From Pleurodeles waltl (taxonomy: Eukaryota; Chordata; Amphibia; Caudata; Salamandridae), in NCBI RefSeq assembly GCF_031143425.1, contig NC_090447.1, forward strand, positions 767,000,409 to 767,064,408: DNA of 64,000 nt, in the 5' to 3' direction. Positions 41,190-51,920 of the stretch are shown piece after piece. Every line of letters starts with the position of its first letter. Position 1 is the first letter of the stretch. A program made the translations under genes and the position numbers. The notes below the pieces were generated by a model that did not search any database, was not told the DNA's origin, and saw only the letters and a program-made list of their open reading frames with translations.

Positions 41190-41560
41190 AACAAACAAGC
41201 ATTTTCAATGCAACGGGTCTCGCATTTGCTCGAGTTAGAGCAAATTGCATTGTAAAGAAAATAAATGCAGTCCGATCGCACTATGTAAACTCCAGCGTGA
41301 TCGCGCTGCATGGAAAATAAACAGATAAAGTAGTCTGGACCCCAGGCTGAAAACCTCGAGCCTCGTATGATTTTAGTAGTTTACCGGTGCTGTGTAAGTG
41401 GGCTAAACACTGGAAAAGGCATGACGTATGCATGCCTTTCACAAATGAAAGCAAAAGGATTTAAAAAGGCAAGCCCATGAACCAATGTAAGTGACTGACG
41501 TGACATGGGTGTGGTTTGAAGCCCAAAGAGAGATTACAGAATGGACGGAGCGCTTCGCGC
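41190..41560 (-). repeat. Second copy of the retroposon sequence at 9005-10830
   Basis: GGGTCTCGCATTTG (41209), CCTCGAGCCTCG and GGAAAAGGCATGACGTATGC (about 41411) match the earlier element. Here the sequence lies between LINE coding region and LINE tail, so it may be this LINE's 3' UTR. Confidence 0.6.
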
Positions 41561-41599
41561 TCGCCCATAAAAAGGAAGAGAGGGGGAACATGGCAAATG

Positions 41600-43110
41600 T
41601 AGAATACGCAATGAAACACAGAGAGAAAGAGGGAAAGGTACGACAACTACCTGATTAAGATCAAAGACTAAGTCTGACTAAACATCCGATTTTCTGAAAA
41701 TTGACAGATTTGGCTGGCTTCTAAGGTGACCAGGCATGAAGTTCCAGAGGTGGTAAGTGAAATGGGAGAAGCCTCTGCCACCCCATGAGGTTTTGGAAAC
41801 CCTGGGCGTAGTTCAAAGATTGGCAATCAAAGAGTCCATGAGGGGACATGCCAAGAAGTTCCAGTTTTCAAGGGGCCTGGGCTGGCTAGATGAAGAAATT
41901 TGTGGGCAATGCAAATGGTTTTGAAAGCCACTCTTTTATGGAGTGAGAGCCAGTGGAGATCATCCCTAGCTTTAGAGACTGACTAATGTTTATTTAGTAT
42001 TATTTTCAGGATGAAAAAGCATGAAGATGTCAACTGGTTTGTATGATCAGCAGAGGTAACATTGGAGACAAAAATGACACTGAGGTTCCTAACTTTGCTG
42101 ACTGGGGTAGGTGGTGATCATAGACGGTGAGGTCAACATTGTGCACCCCATAGAGTTTTGTCAAGGCCAAAGAGTAAAATCTCAGTTTTATCCAAGTTCA
42201 GTTTTAGATAGTGCTCACTCATCCACTTAACAATAGCTGACATGCAGCCTTTTGAAAGAGGAAGCAATCTCCTCAATGTTACCCATGATAGGAACAATGA
42301 TTTGTGTATCATCGGCATATGAGATAGCAACAAAACTGAACTCCCTGATTAGGTTCAGAAGCAAGGCTATATAGATATTAAATAAGGTGGGGCTCAATGA
42401 GGACCGCTGTGGAACTCCACAGGGAAGAGTGAAAGACTTGGAGGTATAGGTTCCCATAGCAACCAATTGCTCCCTGTCATCTAAGAAGGAGCTTAGCAGC
42501 ATCAGGGCTGGGCCGGTGAGTCCAATTTTCTCTGTTGTTGCTTTAGAATTGAGTGATTAACAGTATCGAAGGCAGCAAATAGCTCCAACATGACAACTGC
42601 TGCCTTCCTACCTTTGTCCAGGATGTCTCTGATACTTCCGACACTGACAGTAGAGCGGTTTCCGTGCTATGGGCTTTCCAGAAACCAAATTGCACCTGAT
42701 CTAGGATGTTGTTACACTCCAGATATTCTGTTAAGAAGATATTACAATGTCTTTGAAGGACTTTAATTAGAAAGGGTAATCAGGAAACGGGCTGGTAATG
42801 TTTTTCAACCCAAGGATCTAGAGTGTTTTTTTTCAGGAGTGGTAAGATAGATGCCTTTTCCCAGTCTAGCGGAATAGAGCATATGGCCAGGATGCTGCTA
42901 GTTTATTAAAAACTTGCCCGTACATGGTTCAGCCGGGGAGCCCGATTTAGTAAAACCTAGGAGCTTTACTATCCGTTCAGTCGAGAGCTCTGGGAACTGG
43001 GTATAGGGAGTATAACCTAACTCCGAAATCCTAGTAGCATGACTGGAAAAGATCAAGTTAATAGGCTTTCCTAGATCAGTAGTAACATCACTGGAAAGGT
43101 GATAAGCTTT
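41600..43110 (-). pseudogene. L2/CR1-like LINE reverse transcriptase, broken
   Basis: Recognisable are a QFPELSTERIVKLLGFTKSG block near 42980, VQFGFWKAHSTETALLSV (about 42700), MLELFAAFDTVNHSILK (motif A, about 42590-42545), LPCGVPQRSSLSPTLFNIYI (motif B, about 42430) and ISYADDTQII (catalytic YADD, about 42330-42300). Frameshifts separate several of them, for example at about 42235. The catalytic Asp pair is kept but the protein is not continuous. Confidence 0.8.
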
Positions 43111-43130
43111 CCTAGATCAATATAGACTGA

Positions 43131-43905
43131 TTCTACTTTCATTTAAAAAAAGAAATAGAAATAGTGGATTTCACAGGATTTACTGGGAAGATGGGCTGCT
43201 GTTTACTGACGCAAGAAACCCCAAGAAGGAGGCCACCAGAAGGTTGGTGGTGCTCCAGAAGTACATAAAGTTCAACCTGACTTTGAGTCATGATATCCCC
43301 TTGGTAGGACATTTGGGTCAAAGTAAGACTAGGAACCTGTCGGTGAACCATTTCTATTGACCTCATATGTCTCAGAAGGTAAAGGAGTTTTTTATAGCTA
43401 TTGTATCAACTGTCAGGCCAGTGGCAAAAACAGGTAGCACACCCAAGACTCCCTTTTGAGAGCATGGAGTTGACATTGTTGGTCCCCTAGAACCAGGGAA
43501 TAAGTGAATCTTGGTGGTAGTGGATCACATCACAAGGTATCCCGAGGTAGTACCTTTCAGAACAATAGCTGCCCCTGTGGTGGCTAGGGCTCTGCTTGCT
43601 GTGTTCACCAGAGTAGATTTCATGAAAGAGGTTGTCAAGATAGGGTCACAAACTTCCTGTTCACCTATCTGAAGGCGATGTGGATGAACGTGGTGTTATC
43701 TACAAGTTCACCATCCCATATCATCCCCAGACCAATGGTCTGGTGGAGAGTTTTAATAAGACCCTGAAAGGCATGATCAATGGGTTGTCTGACAAACTCG
43801 GGAGGAGATGGGATGTTCACCTCCCATGCCTACTGTTTGCCTACAGGGAAGTTCCACAAAGGGGGTTGTTTTCAGTCCCTTTGCGTTGTTGTTTGGACAA
43901 CCTGT
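43131..43905 (+). pseudogene. Gypsy integrase, decayed
   Basis: Blocks in order are YWEDGLLFTDARNPKKEATR, LSHDIPLVGHLGQSKT (His-containing zinc region), HMSQKVKEFF, DIVGPLEPGNKW and VVVDHITRYPEVVPF (catalytic core, about 43468-43557). After a frame change YHPQTNGLVESFNKTLKGMI follows at about 43716-43775, with the catalytic Glu in LVESFNKT, and then LFAYREVPQ. A TGA replaces the Trp codon of the FYWP block near 43357. The frame is cut at 43905 by the class III ERV LTR, within a block resembling FGQPV. Confidence 0.8.
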
Positions 43906-44596
43906 TGTTGCGTAGGCTCTCATTATTCTAATGAGACTACTGAATTTCGAGCGGCAGAACCGCCTGCGGTGTGGGAGACTAAGCCTAACGCATGACAGGT
44001 GACACCTGTCTCCCTAATCTGGATTTTGCTCTCTCTAACTCGCAGTGCCTCATCCCTACCCAAGGGCAAGGATGATTGGGCAGCTGAGTGCATGACATAA
44101 TTAATTTCTCAGGGAAACCGTGGTCACTCAGGTCTCATCCGTTTCTCTCAGCTACATTAGTCTCTCATACACAATGACAAACGGAGACAGCATATGTTTC
44201 AATAAAGTTTTAATGAAGCAACTGCATCTTAGATAACAAAGCATGTGCTTCAATAACCAGGATGATACAGCATTGTTAGAAATGGGGTTTTTGGTTGGCA
44301 GTCAGGTTACCGTCTGTCCAAGCAAGAACCCTCACTCTAGTCAGGGTAAGTCACACACAAGCCAAAATTATCCTGTGCCCACCCTCTGGTAGCTTGGCAC
44401 GAGCAGTCAGGCTTAGCTTAGAAGGCAATGTGTAAAGTATTTGTGCAATAAATCATACAATAACACAATATAGCACCACAAAAATACACCACACAGTGTT
44501 TAGAAAAATATATAATATGTATCAGGATAATTGTAGGTCAAGACGAATAAAGATGCAATGTGAAATTGTAGAGATATCACTGAAAAGTGATATAAA

Positions 44597-44924
44597 GGCC
44601 CTCATTCTGACCCTGGTGGTCGGTGATAAAGCGGCGGCCAACCCGCCAACAGGCCGGCGGTCCAAAATATGCAATTCTGACCCTGGCGGGAACCGCCAAC
44701 ACAGCCCGCCGCATTAACACTCCGCCCGCCACGGCGGAACAAACAAACAGCGCGGCGGTCCCCGCCAACAGCCAGGCGGCAGACAATGTACCGCCCACCC
44801 TATCACGACCCACCAATCCGCCACCTTTTCCGGGGCGGGAGCACCGCCGATAAAAACACGGCGGAAACAGACTACGAACGGGAAAACGCTCACCTCCACA
44901 TACTCCACGCGAGATTCCGGCAGT
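44597..44924 (+). other. H2 left subterminal region, GGCGG/CCGCC-rich
   Basis: It holds the left terminal repeat and then more than ten CCGCC or GGCGG motifs in both orientations (for example CAACCCGCCAACAGGCCGGC). It leads to the first transposase exon and so would include its promoter. The repeated motifs are candidate binding sites for the element's Myb/SANT proteins or transposase (inference). Confidence 0.6.
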
Positions 44925-45464
44925 ATGGAACCCGAGTTGCAGGTCATCCCCGCACTCCTATACCTGCTCCTGTACCAGGAGCACGCCCGGCGGCGCGGAA
45001 GACATCGGTGAGTACTGCACCTACGACACAGGGGAGGGAAAAGATTACCGGCACACACCCACCCACCCACACCCACTACAACACACACATCAATGCATTC
45101 CCACAGATCACTGTCACAACCCACAAACCCCCCCCCTCCGAAATAATGCAAAGACCAAAAGAAGAGATCCTAAACGGGCAGATATATTGAAAAATGGACA
45201 GCAGTAATCCCAATAAATAAATAAACTATGTACAAAATATATACATCTACTAAATGTAGTCCAACCACTGTCCGTGGACCACAGGGGTCCTGAGCAAAGG
45301 GGCAAGGCCCAGTCCCACGACAAGAACTCCACGGAGAGAACACTGCAGGGGCATCAGAAAGAAAAAAGGACAGGCACCTCAGGGGGAAGGGAAGGGGGGG
45401 CACCTCAGCCACTTGAGTACACGACGCCAGATCCACGAGGGGACTCCATGACCATGACTGGCCC

Positions 45465-46145
45465 ATCCTGGGGAGAGCAAAGCCACAGTCCAAACAGTCC
45501 ATACAGTGGGTGGCCTGCCCACTGGGCCATCCTGGGGAGAGCAAAGCCACAGTCCATACAGTCCATACAGTGGGTGGCCTGCCCACTGGGCCATCCTGGG
45601 GAGAGCAAAGCCACAGTCCATACAGTCCATACAGTGGGTGGCCTGCCCACTGGGCCATCCTGGGGAGAGCAAAGCCACAGTCCAAACAGTCCATACAGTG
45701 GGTGGCCTGCCCACTGGGCCATCCTGGGGAGAGCAAAGCCACAGTCCAAACAGTCCATACAGTGGGTGGCCTGCCCACTGGGCCATCCTGGGGAGAGCAA
45801 AGCCACAGTCCATACAGTCCATACAGTGGGTGGCCTGCCCACTGGGCCATCCTGGGGAGAGCAAAGCCACAGTCCAAACAGTCCATACAGTGGGTGGCCT
45901 GCCCACTGGGCCATCCTGGGGAGAGCAAAGCCACAGTCCATACAGTCCATACAGTGGGTGGCCTGCCCACTGGGCCATCCTGGGGAGAGCAAAGCCACAG
46001 TCCAAACAGTCCATACAGTGGGTGGCCTGCCCACTGGGCCATCCTGGGGAGAGCAAAGCCACAGTCCAAACAATCCATACAGTGGGTGGCCTGCCCACTG
46101 GGCCATCCTGGGGAGAGCAAAGCCACAGTCCAAACAGTCCATAAC
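45465..46145. repeat. 64-bp tandem array, 11 copies
   Basis: GCCACAGTCC recurs at 45482 and then every 64 bases to 46122. Units differ chiefly at one site (AAACAG versus ATACAG). Because 64 is not a multiple of 3 and the unit has no stop in any phase, all six frames are open across it. Confidence 0.97.
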
Positions 46146-46242
46146 AGACTCCACTGCCACTGGAGGAGGCATGTTGGCCAGAGGACATCCTGCAGCCCTG
46201 CCCGAGACAGATCCTGCCCTGCCACGTCTGCCAAAGGGCCAG

Positions 46243-47034
46243 CGGTTCCTGCCTGGAAGGGACCAGTTCAGCGGTTCTTGCCTTGAAGGGCCCAGTTCAG
46301 CGGTCCTTGCCTTGAAGGGCCCAGTTCAGCGGTTCTTGAGACGGCGGTCCCCAGCGGAGCGGTGCTGGAGACGGCGGGGCCCAGTTCAGCGGTTCTTGAG
46401 ACGGCGGTCCCCAGCGGAGCGGTGCTGGAGACGGCGGGGCCCAGTTCAGCGGTTCTTGCCTTGAAGGGCCCAGTTCAGCGGTTCTTGAGACGGCGGTCCC
46501 CAGCGGAGCGGTGCTGGAGACGGCGGGGCCCAGTTCAGCGGTTCTTGAGACGGCGGTCCCCAGCGGAGCGGTGCTGGAGACGGCGGGGCCCAGTTCAGCG
46601 GTTCTTGCCTTGAAGGGCCCAGTTCAGCGGTTCTTGAGACGGCGGTCCCCAGCGGAGCGGTGCTGGAGACGGCGGGGCCCAATTCAGCGGTTCTTGAGAC
46701 GGCGGTCCCCAGCGGAGCGGTGCTGGAGACGGCGGGGCCCAGTTCAGCGGTTCTTGCCTTGAAGGGCCCAGTTCAGCGGTTCTTGAGACGGCGGTCCCCA
46801 GCGGAGCGGTGCTGGAGACGGCGGGGCCCAGTTCAGCGGTTCTTGCCTTGAAGGGCCCAGTTCAGCGGTCCTTGCCTTGAAGGGCCCAGTTCAGCGGTTC
46901 TTGAGACGGCGGTCCCCAGCGGAGCGGTGCTGGAGACGGCGGGGCCCAGTTCAGCGGTTCTTGCCTTGAAGGGCCCAGTTCAGCGGTTCTTGAGACGGCA
47001 GTCCCCAGCGGAGCGGTGCTGGAGACGGCGGACA
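46243..47034. repeat. Composite 60/29-bp array with 149-bp higher-order period
   Basis: A 60-bp unit (TTCTTGAGACGGCGGTCCCC ... TTCAGCGG) and a 29-bp unit (TTCTTGCCTTGAAGGGCCCA ... GCGG) alternate, mostly as 60+60+29 = 149 bp. Both end in GGGCCCAGTTCAGCGG. They lie in the 3' part of SANT-2. Confidence 0.95.
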
Positions 47035-47095
47035 TTCTATGGCCAACTGCTCATTGCCTGGTGGTGCCCTCCTGGGCAGCGGGGATTGTGCTCCT

Positions 47096-49913
47096 TCAAT
47101 GCCCACCTGGGCTGTGGGTGGTGGGGCCCTCCTGGACAGCTGGGCTGGGTCCTCCCTGGGCAGCGGCTATGGGGGTGGTGGGCTCTCCCGGGGCAGCTGT
47201 GCCGGTTCCTCCCGGGGCAGCGGCTATGGGGGTTGCGGGCTCCTCCTGGGCAGCTGTGACGGGTCCTCCATGGGCAGCAGGCCTGCTGCCTGACTTCTCC
47301 GCCTTGCTGCCCTTGCCCTCCTTAGTCGGGAGTCTGTGGCCCTTTCCTCCCTTTGGAGCTGTGGCTGTTGACGGTGGCTGGCTAGTGTCCTGGGGGGATA
47401 TAGAATCTGGGCTCCGGCGGCGGCCCTTCCGCCTTCTGCTCCTCTTCCCAGGGGGTGGGCTGGCTGTCCCCTTGCTGCTGGGCGAAGATCCAGATCTGCG
47501 GGCTGGTGGGCTCCAATACCCCTGCACCCTTGTCAAGGGGGCTGCAGGGCTGGTGGTGGCTGAGGTGCTCTTCTTACCCCGACGAGTAGGAGGGGGGGGC
47601 TCAGGGTCAGGAAAGAAGGTAGCAGTAGAGAGATAGATTTTCTTGGGACAATGGATAGTGGTAGGTACAGTGGGAATGGGAGTGGAGGGAGAGGATGTGG
47701 TTGTAGGCGAGACAAGTTTGCTGTCTTTGGGTGCAGGTGCAGGAGCGGGAGGCTGTCGTGAGGTGGATGGCTGTTGGGTGGGTGGGTGGCTGCGTTTGTG
47801 TGGTGTGGAAGAGGGGGTGACAGACACAGTGGGAGAGGACACAGGGGACGTGTAAATGGCAGTGGGGGTGATGACTGCACGTGTGCGGACTGTACTGGAG
47901 GGTGTGCTGGTGATTGAAACACTGGCTGATGGTGAGGTGAATGAAGGTGTGAGTGTAGACGTCACAGGGAGGGAGGAGGGAGACGAGGAGGTGGGGGTCA
48001 CAGAGGTGGTAGTGACTGTTGGCATGTCTGCATCGGAATGTTGCTTGTGTGAATGTCTGCGTGATCTGTGGTGCTTATGTTTGGATGAGCTGCTCTTGAG
48101 TGTTGAGGTGTGTGCAGGCTGGTCTGATGGTGTGGGTGGGACAGGCAGAGGAACAGGAGACTGGGAGGAGGGAGTTAGTAGAGGGAGGCAGGAGACAGGG
48201 ACAATGGCTGCCGTCAGTGCTGAGGCCAGAGCCTGGAACGATCGCTGATGGGCAGCCTGACCCGAATGAATGCCCTCCAGTTACGCATTGCTGCGATGAA
48301 CCTCCCTCTCCACCCCCTGGATGGCATTCAAAAGGGTAGTCTCCCCAACAATGAGCGTTCGGAGGAGGTCAATGACCTCCTCACTGAGGGCAGCGGGGGT
48401 AACAGGGGCAGGGCCTGAGGTGCCTGGGGCGAAGGAGATGCCCGGCTTCCTGGCAGAGCGGGCACGGGGCGAACGCTGAGGGGCTGCTGGGAGGGCGGAG
48501 ATGGTGCGCTGGGTGGCGGCTGTACCTGTAATGGCGGGGGGCACGGATGGTGCCACCCCCGCAAGGGAGCTCCCTTCCGAGGACGTGTCCGTGTCGCTGC
48601 AGGGTCCAGTCGTCCCCGTTGTGGAGCTCCCCTCGCCCTCCGTCTCACTGGTCCAGTCAGACTCTGTGGCATGGCCCTCCTGGGCCATGTGAGATGCAGC
48701 TCCCTCCTGCCCCGATGCCACTTCTCCTCCGCCTGATGATGCTGATGCACACAAGCACAGAAAGACAAACAAAAAGGGGGGGGAGAGAGAAATAAAGAGA
48801 TTTTGAGTACATGGATCACAGGTACAGTTAGCGGACATGACAGACACAGATGCCCCCTGCACTAAGTTGCGCACTTGGGGTCCCCTACGCATTCCGTGGA
48901 ACATGCCCTACACGCCTAGAGTTGACAACTGCACCCATGGATGACACGGCCCAGGGATGGCTGTACTGGCACACTACTGAGGGTGGTGGCTGGGGACACA
49001 GGGGCTTACGGGGGTGCCCAGCCTACAGATATCGTCCTGGCCTAGGGGGACCCACAGCCCTCCTCCCCCACCCAGACACCTCCACTGCGCGACAACAGAG
49101 TAGATAATGCTTGTACTCACCCCCTTGTGTCTGCTGTGCTGCCCTCACGCGCCCATCCAAATCAGGGTAGGCCACCGCCAGGATCCGGAACATCAGGGGG
49201 GTCAGTTGACGGCAGGCACCCCGCCTACGTTGGGAGGCCATCCCCAGCAGAGACTCGGCGGTCTTCTTGGTCCCGCGGCGGATGTCCTCCCACCTCTTGC
49301 GGCAGTGGGTGCCCCGTCGATGGTGGACCCCCAGGGTCCGGACTTCCTTGGCGATGGCACGCCAAATCCCGATCTTCTCATGGGCGCGGACCTATGTGAC
49401 ACGTACAGGGAGGGAGAAATACCACGTTCAAGTTTGTCTGCATTTTCGTTGCCAGTGGCCCAACGCCCCCCATCCCCGCCAGGCCCCCCGCCAGGCCCAA
49501 CATGCCCCCCATCCCCGCCAGGCCCCCCGCCAGGCCCAACATGCCCCCCATCCCCGCCAGGCCCCCCGCCAGGCCCCCGCCAGCCCCAACATGCCCCCCA
49601 TCCCCGCCAGGCCCCCCGCCAGGCCCAACATGCCCCCCATCCCCGCCAGGCCCCCCGCCATGCCCCCCGCCAGCCCCAAAATTCCCCCCATCCCCGCCAG
49701 GCCCCCCGCCATTCCCCCCGCCAGGCCCAACATGCCCCCTATCCCCGCCAGGCCCCCAAGCCAGCCAGTGGCCCCAAATCCATATTGAATTAAACTCACT
49801 TGTTGGTCTGGAGGACCGTAGAGTAGCGCATACTGGGGGAGGACCCCATCCACAAGTTTCTCCAACTCTTCTCCAGTGAAGGCAGGGGCCCTTTCCCCAG
49901 GCGCAGCAGCCAT
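47096..49913 (-). pseudogene. H2 second SANT-like gene (SANT-2), one in-frame TAA
   Basis: Exons on the minus strand: 49913-49800 (114 nt), 49391-49121 (271 nt) and 48741 to 47096. Exon 1 encodes ERAPAFTGEELEKLVDGVLP and LYGPPDQQ; exon 2 begins VRAHEKIGIWRAIAKEVRTL and continues RRGTHCRKRWEDIRRGTKKT, a SANT/Myb-like domain. A helical LTPLMFRILAVAYPDLDGRV block follows. Exon 3 has an acidic Ser/Thr stretch, a helix (LSEEVIDLLRTLIVGETTLL), then TAA at 48281-48283, after which the same frame continues 395 codons through a Ser/Thr/Pro-rich part and a basic RRRKGRRR segment. It is distinct from Myb-1. DNA binding is inferred. Confidence 0.8.
49455..49760. repeat. C-rich tandem repeat in SANT-2 intron 1
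   Basis: Units of about 39 bp built of CCCCGCCAGGCCCCCCGCCA and CCCAACATGCCCCCCAT repeat roughly eight times. They explain why this intron (408 bp) is longer than in H1 (222 bp). Confidence 0.9.
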
Positions 49914-49929
49914 TGTCCCTTCCAGACCG

Positions 49930-50376
49930 AGGTCACAGTAACACTTGCAGTATAGGTCCTCTCCTGTGAAAGTTCAAGTCGCAAGTGAATAAGTAGATAG
50001 AAAATGGCGGTCACGTCTGCGGCGGTGCGTACCGCGGCGGTGCGTACCGCCACCGCCGGCGCCCTTCGCCATTGGCTCCTGAAACCCATAGGCTTCAATG
50101 TTAACCAATGCGGCTTCGCGCCGCGGTCTTCGACCGCCGACCGCCGCGGTGTGCCACGCCAGCGCATTGACCTCACATCCCATTGTCACACTTCACAGGT
50201 CAGGCAGCCGCCATTTCGAGGGTCCACATGGCTCAATTTCAACTGCGTCACACAGGCCTAGGCCTTGCATAGCCACTCAGACACGCCATTCACTGCATAG
50301 AGAATCGTTTACTGTGCAAGCTGTGAGTACGTACCTGTGGGTTGCTTGACTGTGTGCTCCATGTTGTCCTTCCTAG
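49930..50376. promoter_or_regulatory. CpG-rich promoter of H2 SANT-2, 5' of transposase exon 2
   Basis: 49999-50165 is dense in CpG and GGCGGTG/CACCGCC motifs, with CCATTGGCTCC and TTAACCAATGCGG as CCAAT boxes in both orientations. SANT-2 starts at 49913 to the left. H1 has the same paired CCAAT boxes at 26640-26860. Confidence 0.45.
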
Positions 50377-51412
50377 GCACCGTCCGCTGGGTTTGGCGAG
50401 GAGACGGATGAATCCTCCCGTGTACAGGCCGCTGGTGGACCTGTCGACAATGGAAGCACGCCACATTATCCTGACCTACCGGCTTGACCGTGCCACTATA
50501 CAAGAACTGTGTGCCCAGCTGGAGCCCGACCTGATGTCCCCCATCCGCCAACCCACAGGGATTCCCCCTCTGGTGCAGGTCCTGTCAGTACTCCATTTCT
50601 TGGCAAGTGGGTCATTTCAGACAACAGTGGGAATTGCTTCTGGGATGTCTCAGCCCATGTTTTCGAAGGTGTTATCCAGAGTGTTGTCTGCCCTGATGAA
50701 ATACGTGAGGAGCTACATCATTTTCCCTGAGGTGGGCGAATTGGCTACAGTGAAGGGTGATTTCTATGCCCTTTGACATATTCCCAACGTCATTGGTGCC
50801 ATTGATGGGACCCATGTGGCTTTGGTTCCCCCAAGAGACAGGGAGCAGGTGTACAGGAACAGAAAAAGTTACCATTCCATGAACATCCAGGTGGTGTGTT
50901 TGGCTGACCAGTACATCTCGCATGTAAATGCCAAATTCCCTGGGTCAGTGCATGACGCCTACATCCTAAGGAATAGCAGCATCCCTTACGTGATGGAACA
51001 GCTAGAGAGACACCGTGTATGGCTATTGGGGGACTCTGGGTACCCCAACCTGTCGTGGCTACTGACCCCAGTAAGGAATCCCCGGACAAGGGCAGAGGAA
51101 CGGTACAATGAGGCCCATGGGCGTACTAGGAGGGTGATCGAACGCACCTTCGGCCTCCTAAAGGCCAGGTTTCGGTGCCTGCATATGACAGGTGGATCCC
51201 TAATGTACTCACCTAAGAAGGTGTGTCACATCATCGTGGCCTGCTGCATGCTTCACAACCTGGCTTTGCGCCGCCAGGTGCCTTTCCTGCAGGAGGATGG
51301 TCGAGACGGTGGTGTTGTGGCAGCTGTGGAACCTGTGGAGAGTGACGAGGAGGAAGACGACGGGACTGAAACAGACAACAGGGACAGAATCATTGAACAG
51401 TACTTCCAATAG

Positions 51413-51920
51413 GACACAGGTAACAATTCAAACATAATTTAGTAAATGTGAACTACTCTCCTGCATCTCTGCTGCCTGTCTATTTGCCCCAGTGTATGAT
51501 GACTGAGTTGTGGCTTTTCCCTCCCTATTTCAGATCTGGGGTCCCCACTACGAGTCCTGTGCTTCGTTTCCCCATGGACTACAGCTTTGTGGCAGCTGTT
51601 TGTTGACTTCACTATGTACAAGGACATATTTGCACTGTCATGTCAATTACAATATTTTGAAATCACAGCCAGACTCCAGATAGTTTTGTGCAAAATAGGT
51701 GTTTATTTCAGTGCTCAAAATGGGATGGGTGGTTTCAAGTGGGTGGGGGCTATGGTGAAGGAATGTCCATGGCAGAGTCCAGAGTAACAGTCACACAGGT
51801 GCATTGTCCAGAGGCCTGTGGAGAGATGGAGCATGGGCAGTTCAAGGATGGACAGGGTGACAATGTGGGACAGTGGGATGACATCAGGTGGTATCCTTTG
51901 CTGGCGGGGGTCTTGACATC
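51413..51920. other. H2 interval between convergent transposase and Myb-1
   Basis: It contains the 3' untranslated parts of both genes and no further coding signal. Confidence 0.5.
51702..51707 (-). promoter_or_regulatory. Likely poly(A) signal of H2 Myb-1 (AATAAA, minus)
   Basis: It lies about 215 bases past the Myb-1 stop and is matched by AATAAA at 25071 in H1. Confidence 0.5.

Larger units (their letters stand above)
41111..43110 (-). mobile_element. L2/CR1-like LINE fragment, minus strand
   Basis: On the minus strand, RT blocks lie at about 42960-42130, ending with DKTEILLFG. A LHWLSLHKRVAFKTICIAHK block follows at about 41960-41900. The leftmost end (41110-41180) has a tail with TTTATAAATAA preceded by a GCGCCATGATGCCC-like block, as in CR1/L2 3' ends. 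It is 5' truncated, starting near 43110. It occupies a gap in gypsy pol. Confidence 0.8.
12177..43905 (+). mobile_element. Ty3/gypsy retrotransposon, interrupted host of the ERV
   Basis: Gag starts at 13400, is interrupted at 14255 by an ERV, and resumes at 40002 directly after the duplicated CTGT. It goes on through a zinc knuckle, protease and, after a LINE-occupied gap, integrase up to 43905. There the LTR of a class III ERV begins. RT and RNase H are absent between 41110 and 43131, so part of pol was lost. A candidate 5' LTR is at 12177-13194. The 3' LTR is not in view. Confidence 0.75.
44925..51412 (+). pseudogene. H2 Harbinger DDE transposase, two exons, one in-frame TGA
   Basis: Exon 1 is 44925-45007 (83 nt, MEPELQVIPALLYLLLYQEH then a basic RRRGRH) and ends CG before GTGAGT. 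Exon 2 starts at 50377 after CCTAG and restores the frame (CG|G). It encodes RRRMNPPVYRPLVDLSTMEA, a helix-turn-helix-like region (LDRATIQELCAQLEPDLMSP), the DDE domain and an acidic tail. Catalytic candidates: Asp of IGAIDGTHVA (50804-50806), Asp of LLGDSGYP (51032-51034), Glu of VIERTFG (51140-51142). The only break in exon 2 is TGA at 50774-50776. The intron of 5.4 kb contains SANT-2 antisense. The enzyme would cut and paste the element. Confidence 0.88.

Noticed and set aside
45170..46464. Long Trp/Cys-rich or Gly/Pro/Ser-rich proteins across 45170-46464 on both strands (up to 396 residues)
   Set aside because: They are translations of the 64-bp tandem array, open in all six frames by arithmetic. 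No domain or codon signal.
45465..47034. CRISPR-like array
   Set aside because: Units are contiguous with no unique spacers, there are no cas genes, and the context is eukaryotic.
46362..47259. Families of 60-110-residue frames on the plus strand in the 60/29-bp array
   Set aside because: Spaced exactly 149 bp; repeat artefacts.
49107..49879. Pro/Arg-rich plus-strand proteins opposite SANT-2 (up to 228 residues)
   Set aside because: They result from the C-rich intronic repeat and antisense of exon 2.
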